From: Aestuariivivens sediminicola | GTDB lineage: Bacteria; Bacteroidota; Bacteroidia; Flavobacteriales; Flavobacteriaceae | DNA length: 64,000 nt | Direction of reading: 5' to 3' | Assembly (NCBI RefSeq): GCF_022662015.1 | Contig: NZ_JAKMCM010000004.1 | Coordinates: forward strand, 124,001 to 188,000 | Shown here: piece after piece, positions 1 through 9,538 of the stretch | Numbering within the stretch: the stretch's first letter is position 1 | Layout: each line of letters opens with the position of its first letter | The notes under the pieces: generated by a model | Told to the model about the DNA's origin: nothing | Databases searched by the model: none | The model's input: the letters and a program-made list of their open reading frames with translations, nothing else | Position numbers and translations under genes: made by a program

Positions 1-282
1 AAAATCATTACCGGATTTGTCAAAATTTTCTATGGCCTTATCGATATCCTGACTTGAGCCGGCACCTCCAGCATATAATGCCTGTCCTAAGAGGAAATAA
101 TATTTGGCCTTGCTTTTATCGTCCATTTCAGACATCAAGGCCTGTGCTTGATTTAATGCTCCTTTCGCCTCTGCAAAATTATTTGATTTAATAGCTTTTT
201 CTGCATTTCGCAATTCTTTTTTCTGTGCGATACAAAATGTACTTATAGACAACGCAAAGGCTATAATAATTTGTTTTTTCAT
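1..282 (-). CDS. TPR-type exported protein, 3' part outside the window
   Basis: The 94 visible codons begin with a signal peptide (MKKQIIIAFALSISTFCIAQ) and continue with a helical pattern (KAIKSNNFAEAKGAL, then KYYFLLGQALY) typical of tetratricopeptide repeats. The reading frame is open to the window edge, so the C-terminal part is missing. It starts 19 bp downstream of the gyrA stop on the same strand, so it is probably co-transcribed with gyrA. TPR proteins usually act as protein-protein scaffolds; its partner cannot be inferred. The export signal is seen; the TPR assignment rests on two partial repeats. Confidence 0.75.
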   Translation of the reverse strand, partial: MKKQIIIAFALSISTFCIAQKKELRNAEKAIKSNNFAEAKGALNQAQALMSEMDDKSKAKYYFLLGQALYAGGAGSSQDIDKAIENFDKSGNDF

Positions 283-300
283 TTTACTTTTATTTGGTTT

Positions 301-2838
301 TTATTGTTCTGAATTATTTTCATCATCACTGGTATCAAGAGTTGTGCCATCCTGATTTTCATTACTGCCCGTCGAGGCTTCTGTTTCTTCCACTTCATCT
401 TCATCGTGTCTCACTTTTGCAACCGCAGCAATTGAGTCACCATTCTTCAGATTTATCAACTTCACGCCTTGAGTCGCTCGTCCCATGACCCGTAAATCCT
501 CCACGGCCATACGTATGGCAATTCCGGATTTATTGATGATCATGAGGTCATCGGCATCAGTTACATTCTTTATAGCTACTAAATTACCAGTTTTTTCTGT
601 AATAGAAATGGTTTTTACACCTTTTCCTCCTCTATTGGTAATTCTGTAATCCTCTAAATCTGATCGTTTACCAAAACCGTTTTCAGAAACAACCAAAATA
701 TTGCTCTCCATATCATCAACCGCTATCATTCCAATGACTTCATCTTTATCATTGGCCAGGGTAATACCACGAACTCCTGACGCGTTACGGCCCATGGGTC
801 TGGTTTTAGCTTCTTCAAATCGAATGGCTTTCCCCGACTTAAGCGCCAGCATGACCTGACTGTTCCCGGTGGTCAGTTTAGCCTCAAGTAATTCATCATC
901 TTCTCTGATGGTTATGGCATTAATACCATTGGTTCGCGGACGAGAATATTGCTCCAAAGAGGTCTTTTTAACCTGTCCATTTTTAGTGGCCATAATAACA
1001 TAGTGATTATTGATATAATCTTCATCCTTCAAATCCTGAGTGCATATGAAGGCCATCACCTTATCATCCTGTTCAATGTTTATAAGATTCTGGATCGCTC
1101 TCCCTTTGGATGTTTTACTGCCCTCCGGAATTTCATATACCCGCATCCAAAAACATTTACCTTTTTGAGTAAAGAACAACATGTACTGGTGGTTTGTACC
1201 AACGAACAAGTGTTCCAGAAAGTCTTCGTTTCGTGTGGTGGATGCCTTCTGACCAACGCCTCCCCTGTTCTGAGTTCTGTATTCTGTGAGCGATGTTCGT
1301 TTGATGTACCCGGCATGCGAAATCGTTATCACCACTTTTTCGTCGGGAATCATGTCCTCAATACTCAAATCGCCACCTGCATATTCAATCACTGAACGAC
1401 GGTCGTCTCCATACTTTTCCTTGACCTGAAGCAATTCCTCCTTGATGATCGCCATACGACGTTCCTTCTTATCAAGTATATCTTTAAGATCTTCGATGGT
1501 CTTTTTAAGTTCATCATACTCTGTTCGAAGCTTATCTTGCTCTAAACCAGTAAGCTGACGTAATCGCATTTCAACTATTGCTTTAGCTTGAATTTCCGTC
1601 AGTTTAAAGCGTTCCATTAACTTTTCTCTTGCTTCATCTGCATTTGAAGAAGCACGGATCAAAGCAATGACTTCATCGATATTATCAGAGGCTATAATTA
1701 AGCCTTCCAGGATATGAGCACGTTCCTCTGCCTTCCGTAATTCGTATTTTGTTCGTCTTACGACGACATCGTGCCTGTGTTCGACGAAATAATGAATCAG
1801 GTCCTTCAGGTTGAGCAATTGCGGACGTCCATTGACCAGGGCGATATTGTTGACACTAAAGGAAGATTGCAGCGCGGTATACTTATAGAGCTTATTCAAG
1901 ACAATGTTTGGAATGGCATCACGTTTAAGGACATAAACTATGCGCATACCCTTTCTATCGGACTCATCTCGAATGGTTGAAATGCCTTCAAGTTTTTTTT
2001 CATTCACCAAATCGGCCGTCTTTTTAATCATGTCCGCCTTATTGATCTGATAAGGAATCTCAGTAACAATTATACACTCCCTGCCATTTACTTCCTCAAT
2101 ATTGGCCTTCCCGCGAAGTACTATTCTCCCGCGACCCGTCTGAAATGCCTCTTTCACACCATCGTAACCATAAATGGTTCCTCCGGTAGGGAAATCAGGG
2201 GCCTTGATATATTTTATAAGGTCGTCTACTTCTATCTCGTTGTTATCAATATAGGCTATCGTACCATCCACAATTTCCGATAAGTTATGCGGAGGCATGT
2301 TTGTAGCCATCCCAACGGCAATACCCGATGCACCATTCACCAAAAGACCTGGAATACGCGTAGGCAACACTGTGGGTTCCTGTAAAGTGTCGTCGAAATT
2401 TAATTTATGATCTACCGTCTCTTTATCAATATCAGCCAGCATATCTTCAGATATCTTACGCATACGCGCCTCAGTATAACGCATTGCTGCCGGACTGTCT
2501 CCATCCACTGAGCCAAAATTCCCCTGCCCGTCAACAAGCATATATCGTAAGCTCCATTCCTGGGCCATTCGCACCATGGCATCATAAACCGAGGTGTCGC
2601 CATGGGGATGGTATTTACCTAAAACCTCACCAACTATTCTTGCGGATTTTTTATGAGCTGAATTGGCCCTTACTCCTAATTCGTACATGCCATAAAGCAC
2701 GCGTCTGTGAACCGGTTTTAACCCGTCTCTGACATCCGGTAAGGCACGTGACACAATGACGGACATTGAATAATCAATGTAAGCCGATTTCATTTCATCC
2801 TCAATATTAATAGGGATTAGTTTTTCTCCTTCTGCCAT
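301..2838 (-). CDS. gyrA: DNA gyrase subunit A
   Basis: Catalytic and DNA-wrapping subunit of gyrase, which introduces negative supercoils using ATP with GyrB. The 845-residue product has the breakage-reunion domain with catalytic Tyr121 ([10 protein letters not shown]), a central coiled-coil tower, and the C-terminal beta-pinwheel. The quinolone-determining region reads HGDTSVYDA, with Thr82 and Asp86 at the positions of E. coli Ser83 and Asp87. The GyrA box (QRRGGKG in E. coli), which is needed for wrapping, is present as QNRGGVG at 523-529. The tail after about residue 810 is acidic and disordered. The start at [12 protein letters not shown] fits the family. It is divergent from clpC; no clear promoter was found upstream. 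Confidence 0.98.
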   Translation of the reverse strand: MAEGEKLIPINIEDEMKSAYIDYSMSVIVSRALPDVRDGLKPVHRRVLYGMYELGVRANSAHKKSARIVGEVLGKYHPHGDTSVYDAMVRMAQEWSLRYMLVDGQGNFGSVDGDSPAAMRYTEARMRKISEDMLADIDKETVDHKLNFDDTLQEPTVLPTRIPGLLVNGASGIAVGMATNMPPHNLSEIVDGTIAYIDNNEIEVDDLIKYIKAPDFPTGGTIYGYDGVKEAFQTGRGRIVLRGKANIEEVNGRECIIVTEIPYQINKADMIKKTADLVNEKKLEGISTIRDESDRKGMRIVYVLKRDAIPNIVLNKLYKYTALQSSFSVNNIALVNGRPQLLNLKDLIHYFVEHRHDVVVRRTKYELRKAEERAHILEGLIIASDNIDEVIALIRASSNADEAREKLMERFKLTEIQAKAIVEMRLRQLTGLEQDKLRTEYDELKKTIEDLKDILDKKERRMAIIKEELLQVKEKYGDDRRSVIEYAGGDLSIEDMIPDEKVVITISHAGYIKRTSLTEYRTQNRGGVGQKASTTRNEDFLEHLFVGTNHQYMLFFTQKGKCFWMRVYEIPEGSKTSKGRAIQNLINIEQDDKVMAFICTQDLKDEDYINNHYVIMATKNGQVKKTSLEQYSRPRTNGINAITIREDDELLEAKLTTGNSQVMLALKSGKAIRFEEAKTRPMGRNASGVRGITLANDKDEVIGMIAVDDMESNILVVSENGFGKRSDLEDYRITNRGGKGVKTISITEKTGNLVAIKNVTDADDLMIINKSGIAIRMAVEDLRVMGRATQGVKLINLKNGDSIAAVAKVRHDEDEVEETEASTGSNENQDGTTLDTSDDENNSEQ

Positions 2839-3036
2839 ATATTATTTAATTAGAATTTTCAATTTTTTCAAAACATGCTAATATACGTATTTCATTAGTT
2901 ACAGTAAGCCTTTGAAGCGGATTTTTTAGTGGTTTTTATTAACAATTTGACGGGGTTTTTCGGTTAATAAGTATCTGCCAAAATACTTTGATTTTTTAAA
3001 GATTTTTTCGTCAATTAGCAATTTAAGGTACAGTTT

Positions 3037-3068
3037 TTGACTTTAGTAAACTATTATTAGTATTTTTA
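3037..3068 (+). promoter_or_regulatory. possible clpC promoter
   Basis: TTG at 3037-3039 is followed, 21 bp later, by TATTTTTA at 3061-3068, one mismatch from the Bacteroidota -7 element TAnnTTTG. The predicted transcript would start just at the AAAGGAGA ribosome-binding site (3075-3082), which is tight. Weak call. Confidence 0.35.
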
Positions 3069-3087
3069 ATGCAGAAAGGAGACCATT

Positions 3088-5637
3088 ATGGACGATAATT
3101 TTTCACCCAGAGTAAAAGATGTCATTGCATTTAGCAAGGAAGAAGCGCTTAGGCTGGGTCATGATTTTATTGGTACCGAACATTTAATGCTTGGACTTTT
3201 AAGAGATGGCAATGGCAAGGCCATAAATATTCTTAACGCTTTGAATATAGATCTTAATCACCTGAGACGTAAGGTTGAAATTTTAAGCCCTGCTAATCCA
3301 AACATCTCATCTACTTCTAATGAGAAAAAGAATTTACATTTAACAAGACAGGCAGAACGTGCTTTAAAAACGACCTTTTTGGAAGCTAAACTATTTCAAA
3401 GTACCTCAATTAATACCGCACATCTGCTGTTGTGCATCTTGAGAAATGAGAATGACCCAACTACCAAACTTTTGAATAAATTGAAAGTGGATTACGACAA
3501 CGTTAAAGAACAATTCAAACTTATGATTACAAACGATAGCGATTACATAGAACCAAAATCGGAATCATTTCAAGATGATGATACCAATACGGATGATGAT
3601 GGATCTAAGGAAAATATATTTAATTCGCCTACCAGTAAGTCCAGTAAGAAATCGAAAACCCCTGTTCTGGACAATTTTGGACGCGATTTAACCGCTTTAG
3701 CCGAAGAAGGCAAGTTAGACCCTGTTGTAGGTCGAGAAAAGGAAATAGAGCGCGTCTCACAAATATTGAGCAGACGCAAAAAGAATAATCCCCTACTCAT
3801 TGGAGAACCAGGTGTTGGTAAATCAGCCATTGCAGAGGGACTGGCTTTGCGCATCACCAAAAGAAAGGTATCTCGAATTCTATTCAATAAACGTGTTGTT
3901 ACCTTGGATTTGGCAAGTTTAGTTGCGGGCACAAAATATCGCGGACAATTTGAAGAGCGTATGAAGGCGGTCATGAACGAGCTTGAGAAAAATGATGATG
4001 TGATTTTATTCATTGATGAAATCCACACTATTGTTGGTGCTGGTGGTGCCACAGGAAGTTTAGATGCTTCCAATATGTTCAAACCCGCACTGGCACGTGG
4101 TGAAATTCAATGTATAGGTGCGACCACATTAGATGAATACAGGCAGTATATTGAGAAGGATGGCGCTTTAGAAAGACGTTTTCAAAAAGTTATTATTCAG
4201 CCTACCACCGTTGAAGAAACAATCGAAATACTCAACAATATCAAGGGAAGGTATGAAGAACATCATAATGTTGATTTTACCCCGGAAGCCATTGAGGCCT
4301 GCGTAAAATTGACAAACCGATATATGACTGAACGCTTTTTACCCGACAAGGCTATTGACGCATTGGATGAAGCGGGTTCCCGGGTACACATTACCAATAT
4401 CCAAGTTCCAAAGCAAATCCTCGAATTGGAAAAGAAATTGGAAGAAGTAAGAGAAACCAAGAACTCAGTTGTTAGAAAACAAAAATATGAGGAAGCTGCA
4501 AAGCTGAGAGATGATGAAAAGCGTCTTGAGAAGGAATTGTCGACAGCTCAGGAAAAATGGGAGGAAGAAACCAAACAACACCGGGAAATTGTAACCGAAG
4601 ACAATGTAGCCGATGTGGTCTCAATGATGACAGGTATACCGGTGAATAGAATTGCTCAAACAGAGATTAACAAGCTCGCGCAACTACCCGATCTTATCAA
4701 AGGTAAGGTTATTGGTCAGGATGAGGCCGTAGCTAAAGTGGTCAAGGCGATTCAGCGTAACCGGGCAGGTCTAAAAGACCCCAATAAACCGATTGGTTCA
4801 TTCATATTCTTAGGTCAGACAGGTGTGGGTAAAACCCAGTTGGCCAAAGTGCTGTCAAGAGAATTATTCGACAGTGAGGATGCACTTGTTCGAATTGACA
4901 TGAGTGAGTATATGGAAAAGTTCGCCATATCCAGATTAATCGGAGCACCTCCTGGGTATGTAGGTTATGAAGAAGGCGGTCAATTAACGGAAAAAGTGAG
5001 ACGCAAACCCTATGCTGTCATTTTATTGGATGAAATTGAAAAGGCGCATCCGGATGTTTTTAATATGCTTTTGCAGGTTTTGGATGATGGCTATTTAACG
5101 GACAGCCTTGGTAGAAAAATAGACTTCAGAAATACAATCATCATAATGACCTCCAATATTGGGGCAAGAAAATTGAAGGATTTTGGTACCGGTATTGGAT
5201 TTGGTACATCGGCGCAGAAAGCTCAGGAAGATGCCAATGCAAGAAGTATTATTGAAAATGCCTTGAAGAAATCATTTGCACCTGAATTTTTAAACCGGAT
5301 TGATGATGTGGTCGTGTTCAATACCCTGGAGAAAGAAGATATCAATAAAATTATTGATATTGAACTTCAAAAACTATTGGCTCGAATCAAGGGATTAGGT
5401 TATAATCTGACTTTAACCAAGAGTGCGAAGGACTTTATTGCTGAAAAAGGATTCGATAAACAATATGGGGCAAGACCATTAAAACGGGCTATTCAAAAAT
5501 ATGTCGAAGATGCCCTGGCAGAAGAAATTGTGGCTTCACATCTTCAAGAGGGAGACAGCATTAAAATAGACTTGGATAAAAAATCAAATGAGTTGAAAAT
5601 ATCTATTGAAAAGGCGGAAAAGCCCACAGAATCTTAA
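3088..5637 (+). CDS. clpC: ATP-dependent Clp protease ATP-binding subunit ClpC
   Basis: Hsp100/AAA+ unfoldase that feeds substrates to ClpP and disaggregates proteins. The order is: double Clp-N repeat (about 1-145), an acidic linker, AAA module 1 with Walker A GEPGVGKS (239-246) and Walker B LFIDEIH, a UVR-type middle segment (YEEAAKLRDDEKRL) that marks ClpC rather than ClpB, AAA module 2 with GQTGVGKT, and a ClpB-D2-small C-terminal domain. The 849-residue length is normal for ClpC. The start is set by an unusually good ribosome-binding site, AGGAG, 6 bases before ATG. It stands alone between gyrA (divergent) and an ECF operon, with its own terminator. Confidence 0.96.
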   Translation: MDDNFSPRVKDVIAFSKEEALRLGHDFIGTEHLMLGLLRDGNGKAINILNALNIDLNHLRRKVEILSPANPNISSTSNEKKNLHLTRQAERALKTTFLEAKLFQSTSINTAHLLLCILRNENDPTTKLLNKLKVDYDNVKEQFKLMITNDSDYIEPKSESFQDDDTNTDDDGSKENIFNSPTSKSSKKSKTPVLDNFGRDLTALAEEGKLDPVVGREKEIERVSQILSRRKKNNPLLIGEPGVGKSAIAEGLALRITKRKVSRILFNKRVVTLDLASLVAGTKYRGQFEERMKAVMNELEKNDDVILFIDEIHTIVGAGGATGSLDASNMFKPALARGEIQCIGATTLDEYRQYIEKDGALERRFQKVIIQPTTVEETIEILNNIKGRYEEHHNVDFTPEAIEACVKLTNRYMTERFLPDKAIDALDEAGSRVHITNIQVPKQILELEKKLEEVRETKNSVVRKQKYEEAAKLRDDEKRLEKELSTAQEKWEEETKQHREIVTEDNVADVVSMMTGIPVNRIAQTEINKLAQLPDLIKGKVIGQDEAVAKVVKAIQRNRAGLKDPNKPIGSFIFLGQTGVGKTQLAKVLSRELFDSEDALVRIDMSEYMEKFAISRLIGAPPGYVGYEEGGQLTEKVRRKPYAVILLDEIEKAHPDVFNMLLQVLDDGYLTDSLGRKIDFRNTIIIMTSNIGARKLKDFGTGIGFGTSAQKAQEDANARSIIENALKKSFAPEFLNRIDDVVVFNTLEKEDINKIIDIELQKLLARIKGLGYNLTLTKSAKDFIAEKGFDKQYGARPLKRAIQKYVEDALAEEIVASHLQEGDSIKIDLDKKSNELKISIEKAEKPTES

Positions 5638-5663
5638 ATTACCGATCATTTCTTTACAACTAT

Positions 5664-5698
5664 ATCCTACTTTCTATCAGATAGTAGGATTTTTTTTT
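5664..5698 (+). terminator. clpC intrinsic terminator
   Basis: An 8-bp stem, ATCCTACT / AGTAGGAT, with an 11-base loop, directly followed by eight T residues, 26 bases after the clpC stop. Confidence 0.9.
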
Positions 5699-5753
5699 GA
5701 AAAACTGTAACAATAGAAAAATTTAATCATCCTTAAAGAAACGATTTGTTTAG

Positions 5754-6317
5754 TTGAAATCGACCCAATTAAATACTGAAGCACTCGTTGAACTCTGTAA
5801 ATCTGGAGACCGGGCTGCGCAATTAGAATTATATAGGAGATATTACAAAGTGATGTACAATGCTTCATTTCGAATCGTTAAAAACAGCGATGATGCTGAA
5901 GATATTATGCAAGATGCATTTCTTATGGCTTTTACCAAACTCAATACACTAAACAACAACACTGTTTTCGGATCATGGTTAAAGCGCATCGTAATTAATA
6001 ATAGCTTCCAGCATTTTAATAAGAATAAAAAAAACATTCGCGTACCTATAGAGGATGCTTTAAATGAAACGAAAGAAACAACCAACGTTACAGATATTGG
6101 CGAGGAGAATTCAGATCTCCAAGTGAGGCAGGTATTGAAGACGATACATACGCTAAAGGACAATTATCGGATTGCTTTGACCTTAAATCTAATTGATGGA
6201 TATGATTATGAAGAGATCAGTGAGATCATGGGTATGTCCTATGGGAATTGCCGGACAACCATATCTAGAGCTAAGGAACGTCTGAGACAAAAGCTAAAGA
6301 AGGTAATGACCTATTAA
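5754..6317 (+). CDS. RNA polymerase ECF-type sigma factor
   Basis: Sigma-70 family protein of 187 residues with region 2 (about 25-90, core-binding and -10 recognition; DDAEDIMQDAFL motif) and region 4 (about 125-185, HTH with YEEISEIMGMSYGNCRTTISRAK), and no region 1.1 or 3, which is the ECF layout. The start codon is TTG at 5754: conserved region-2 sequence runs right back to this codon and no ATG is available before residue 34. It is followed closely by a membrane-anchored protein and an exported repeat protein, suggesting a cell-envelope sensing operon in which the next gene is the anti-sigma factor. The inducing signal is unknown. Confidence 0.9.
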   Translation: MKSTQLNTEALVELCKSGDRAAQLELYRRYYKVMYNASFRIVKNSDDAEDIMQDAFLMAFTKLNTLNNNTVFGSWLKRIVINNSFQHFNKNKKNIRVPIEDALNETKETTNVTDIGEENSDLQVRQVLKTIHTLKDNYRIALTLNLIDGYDYEEISEIMGMSYGNCRTTISRAKERLRQKLKKVMTY

Positions 6318-6336
6318 CCTAATAACAAAGCGTAAA

Positions 6337-6897
6337 ATGGCATTAGAAGAACTATTTAAAAATTTAGAAGAAGGGTTTGACATAATGGAGCCTGAAACAG
6401 GTCATGAACGTCGTTTTCTTAAAAAGTTGAATAGGCAAAATAAAGGGACCGTAATACAATTAAAACGAACGCGAAATGGAAGAAGGTCTCTGAGTATATC
6501 GATCGCGGCTTCCATTGCCTTACTCCTGGCCTTAGCAGTACATTTTTCGCAGCTCCCCGATACAGGTGAATTGGCTGATGTGTCGCCGGAAATGGCCGAA
6601 ACGCAGGCCTTTTTTATGATGACGCTCAACGAAGAAATGAATAACCTGAAAGCCGAACAACGGCCGGAATTTGAAAAGTTGATTCAGGATGCATTCCGTC
6701 AGATTGCGATATTGGAAACATCCTATGACAGCTTAAAAGTGGATTTATTGGAAAGCGGAGATGACCATCGCGTCATTTATGCCATGATTTCCAATTTTCA
6801 AAAACGTCTGGATATTTTAAAACAAACCATCGATCACATAGAAACCATAAAATCAATCAATGAAACTATAGCGGAGGAAGATCGATCCTTCACATAA
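6337..6897 (+). CDS. membrane-anchored putative anti-sigma factor
   Basis: 186 residues: a basic cytoplasmic N-terminus (1-50, ends RTRNGRR), one transmembrane segment (about 52-69), and a periplasmic helical domain with heptad character (about 85-180, Leu/Ile-rich with EMNNLKAEQRPEFEKLI). Sitting 19 bp after an ECF sigma gene in the same orientation, with this one-TM topology, it is likely the cognate anti-sigma factor that holds the sigma factor at the membrane. No zinc-type HxxxCxxC anti-sigma motif is present, so the sigma-binding mode would differ from ZAS proteins. The function is inferred from position and topology, not from a recognised domain. Confidence 0.65.
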   Translation: MALEELFKNLEEGFDIMEPETGHERRFLKKLNRQNKGTVIQLKRTRNGRRSLSISIAASIALLLALAVHFSQLPDTGELADVSPEMAETQAFFMMTLNEEMNNLKAEQRPEFEKLIQDAFRQIAILETSYDSLKVDLLESGDDHRVIYAMISNFQKRLDILKQTIDHIETIKSINETIAEEDRSFT

Positions 6898-6932
6898 ACA
6901 TTATGTATTAAATCAATTAAAAATCAGAACAG

Positions 6933-8021
6933 ATGAAACAATTACAGCTTACAACCATTATGACCTATTTATTGCTTCCCCTTTTTATTTCTGCGACAAC
7001 CTCGGAAATAAAAGATAAGCATACCAAGACAAAAACCATCAGCAAGGAATTTGCCGTGAATGCCGATGCCACAATGAAAATTGATAACAGTTACGGCAAT
7101 ATTGACATTGTTACCTGGCAGGAAAATAGGATTGCATTTGAAATTACCATAACCACCTCAGGTAAAAATGAGGAAAAAGTGATTGAGAAATTAAATCAAA
7201 TTGATGTTGTATTTACATCCGCAAAAGATCTTGTGACCGCTGAAACTAAATTTAATAAAAAAGGATCAAAGTCCTGGTGGAATCGGGGTGACAAGAATAA
7301 AGTGAATATGAAAATCAACTATGTGGTCAAAATGCCCATTACCAATCATGTGACACTTAAAAATAATTATGGAAATATCAACCTGGATAAATTGGAAGGT
7401 AAAGCAGTACTGAAGTGCGATTACGGTAAAATTACGACTAAGGAATTATTGGCGGACGATAATATCTTAAAATTTGATTATAGCAATGGCTGTTATTTTG
7501 AGTATGTCAAAAGCGCTAGTATCAATGCCAATTATAGTGAATTTACGATTTCGAAAGCTCAAAAATTAGCTATCAATGCAGATTATACGAATTCAAAAAT
7601 TGAGGTTGCCGAGGATGTCGATTTCAAATGCAACTATGGGAATATGACTATTGACAGTGCGAATAACATAACCGGAAATGGGGACTATGTCACCATGCAC
7701 TTCGGTGATATTTACAAAAACGTCACACTCAAGTCAGACTATGGATCCATTAAAATTAACAGGATGAATGACACGGCAGGGAATGTAACCATTCAATCGG
7801 ATTACACCGGTATAGATTTAGGATATGCTCCTAATTATAATTTCAGGTTTAATTTGAACATGAACTATGCCTCTTTAAAGAATAATGATGAATTAACGAT
7901 TACCCGGGAAACAAAAAATTCCCGAAAATTAAACTATGAAGGCTATCGCGGTAATGCGTCATCAGCAAATAGGATTACCATCGATACGAATTATGGGAAT
8001 GTAAAACTATTTGAAAATTAA
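6933..8021 (+). CDS. exported DUF4097-like beta-repeat protein
   Basis: 362 residues with a signal peptide (1-22). The body is built of about eleven short repeats of roughly 20 residues with the pattern hydrophobic-x-x-x-Y-G/S-x-I-x-I (for example IDNSYGNIDIV, LKNNYGNINLD, LKCDYGKITT, FKCNYGNMTID, LKSDYGSIKIN, IDTNYGNVKLF). This periodicity predicts a right-handed beta-helix, as in DUF4097 putative adhesin proteins. It is the third gene of the ECF sigma / anti-sigma operon (35 bp gap), so it may be the sensed or regulated envelope component. No catalytic residues are evident. A bidirectional hairpin terminator follows. Confidence 0.75.
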   Translation: MKQLQLTTIMTYLLLPLFISATTSEIKDKHTKTKTISKEFAVNADATMKIDNSYGNIDIVTWQENRIAFEITITTSGKNEEKVIEKLNQIDVVFTSAKDLVTAETKFNKKGSKSWWNRGDKNKVNMKINYVVKMPITNHVTLKNNYGNINLDKLEGKAVLKCDYGKITTKELLADDNILKFDYSNGCYFEYVKSASINANYSEFTISKAQKLAINADYTNSKIEVAEDVDFKCNYGNMTIDSANNITGNGDYVTMHFGDIYKNVTLKSDYGSIKINRMNDTAGNVTIQSDYTGIDLGYAPNYNFRFNLNMNYASLKNNDELTITRETKNSRKLNYEGYRGNASSANRITIDTNYGNVKLFEN

Positions 8022-8053
8022 ATTGCGCATCAAATTCCGAACAGTTATTATAA

Positions 8054-8086
8054 AACCACTCTCGAGTATAAAAGGGTGGTTTTTTT
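8054..8086 (+). terminator. terminator after the ECF operon, probably bidirectional
   Basis: AACCACTC / GGGTGGTT forms an 8-bp stem (one G-T pair) with a 12-base loop, followed by TTTTT. The stop codon of the convergent MFS gene lies immediately after. On the minus strand the stem is followed by TTTTA, so it may serve both sides. Confidence 0.8.
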
Positions 8087-9387
8087 CATGTTTCGATATG
8101 ATTCTTTGGTACCCTGAACAATAATAGGATACCCACAAAAAAGAAAACAACTAAAAACAAGATGGCATTCCTCATACTTCCCGTAAATTGATCTATGGCT
8201 CCATAAATGATCATTCCAATAACAATACCTATTTTCTCGGCAACATCATAAAAGCTAAAATAGGATGTCGTGTCTTCCGTAGGAGGCAAAAACTTAGAGT
8301 AGGTGGATCTTGCTAGTGATTGGATGCCTCCCATAACCAGACCCACAATACCGGCCGCGATATAGAAGTCCATCGGGGTAAACATATAAAAAGCATAGAC
8401 ACACAGGATCATCCAAATGACATTTACGCCAATAAGTGTTGGAATGTTTCCAAATGTCTTTGAGGCAAATGACGTTAGTGTAGCACCAACCACGGCCACC
8501 AATTGTATGACCAGGATACTTACTATCAGGCCCGATGTCTTTTCAGCATTGTCGCTCCATGCAATTTCCTCTTCACCAAAATATACAGCGACGAGCATGA
8601 TGGTCTGAACGGCCATACTAAAAACGAAAAAGGCGTATAAATAACGTTTCAGTCTCAGGTTTTCCTTTAATTCCCTCCAAACGGATTGTAGTTCCCTGAA
8701 ACCATTAAGTAAAATGGTCCGTGTTATTTTATGGCGCTCAGAAACCCCTTTGGGTAACCAATAAAAGGTATATTGACTGAACAGGGCCCACCATATACCT
8801 ACAGTAACAAATGAAATTCGCATCATTTGCATTTTTGCTTCCCCGTCCTCCTGGCTCATCACCATGCCTAAATTTATGAGCAGTAAAATCACACTTCCGA
8901 TATAACCCATAGAAAAGCCCTTGGCACTTATACTGTCCTGCTGTTCCGAATAAGCAATGTCAGGTAAATAGGAGTTATAAAATACCAAACTTCCCCAGTA
9001 GCCGATAAGCCCCATAAAATAAAATAGTAAACTCAGATGAATACGGTCTAGACTAAACCAGTAAAGTCCAATACAACCCGCACTTCCCAAATAGCAAAAA
9101 AACTTTAAAAAAGTCTTCTTGTTACCGATATAATCTGCAACACCAGACAGTATTGGTGACATAAACGCCACGACTAAGAATGTGAAAGCCGTAACGAATG
9201 TAATTAAGGCCGTACTCTTGAACTCAAAAGCAAAAGCATGAATTTTTTTAACTTCTGAAAGGAATAAAGCTGAATAAAAAATAGGAAAAATGGAAGATGC
9301 TATGGTAAGCGTATAGACAGAATTTGCCCAATCATAGAACGCCCATGCGTTCAGTAGTTTTTTGCTTCCTTTTTCCAGTTTTCTCAT
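8086..9387 (-). CDS. MFS transporter, UMF1/Atg22-like
   Basis: 433-residue integral membrane protein with about 12 hydrophobic segments. The N-terminus (LLNAWAFYDWANSVYTLTI) carries the WAFYDWANS signature of the UMF1 / Atg22-like branch of the major facilitator superfamily. In yeast, Atg22 exports amino acids from the vacuole; bacterial substrates are unknown. It is monocistronic as far as visible, with terminators on both sides. The substrate cannot be read from the sequence. Confidence 0.88.
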   Translation of the reverse strand: MRKLEKGSKKLLNAWAFYDWANSVYTLTIASSIFPIFYSALFLSEVKKIHAFAFEFKSTALITFVTAFTFLVVAFMSPILSGVADYIGNKKTFLKFFCYLGSAGCIGLYWFSLDRIHLSLLFYFMGLIGYWGSLVFYNSYLPDIAYSEQQDSISAKGFSMGYIGSVILLLINLGMVMSQEDGEAKMQMMRISFVTVGIWWALFSQYTFYWLPKGVSERHKITRTILLNGFRELQSVWRELKENLRLKRYLYAFFVFSMAVQTIMLVAVYFGEEEIAWSDNAEKTSGLIVSILVIQLVAVVGATLTSFASKTFGNIPTLIGVNVIWMILCVYAFYMFTPMDFYIAAGIVGLVMGGIQSLARSTYSKFLPPTEDTTSYFSFYDVAEKIGIVIGMIIYGAIDQFTGSMRNAILFLVVFFFVGILLLFRVPKNHIET

Positions 9388-9473
9388 AAACTAAAAAATT
9401 CTATATAAAAATATAACACCTGAAATTCAAAAGTGCTCTTAAGTTTAAATTCGAATAATGAAATGCTTTATAT

Positions 9474-9499
9474 AAAAAAGCTGTCATTATTGACAGCTT
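9474..9499 (-). terminator. terminator of the M48 peptidase gene
   Basis: On the minus strand, a 9-bp stem AAGCTGTCA / TGACAGCTT with a 4-base loop is followed by six T residues. It lies about 40 bases after the stop of the upstream M48 gene. Confidence 0.85.
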
Positions 9500-9538
9500 C
9501 TAAAGTAAACAAATATTTTAATCTAAAGCGCAGAACTA

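Noticed and set aside
247-262. Quinolone-resistance interpretation of Thr82 in GyrA
   Set aside because: Position 83-equivalent threonine occurs as wild type in other bacteria and no comparison is possible here, so no claim is made about resistance. Coordinates are nominal; the codon itself lies near 2590-2595.
949-1395. Long reading frame on the plus strand inside gyrA
   Set aside because: It lies entirely opposite a well conserved gyrA region, and the protein has no plausible composition or domain; a shadow frame.
3570-4082. 170-codon frame antisense to clpC
   Set aside because: Lies opposite the Walker A region of clpC; its codon pattern mirrors the real gene.
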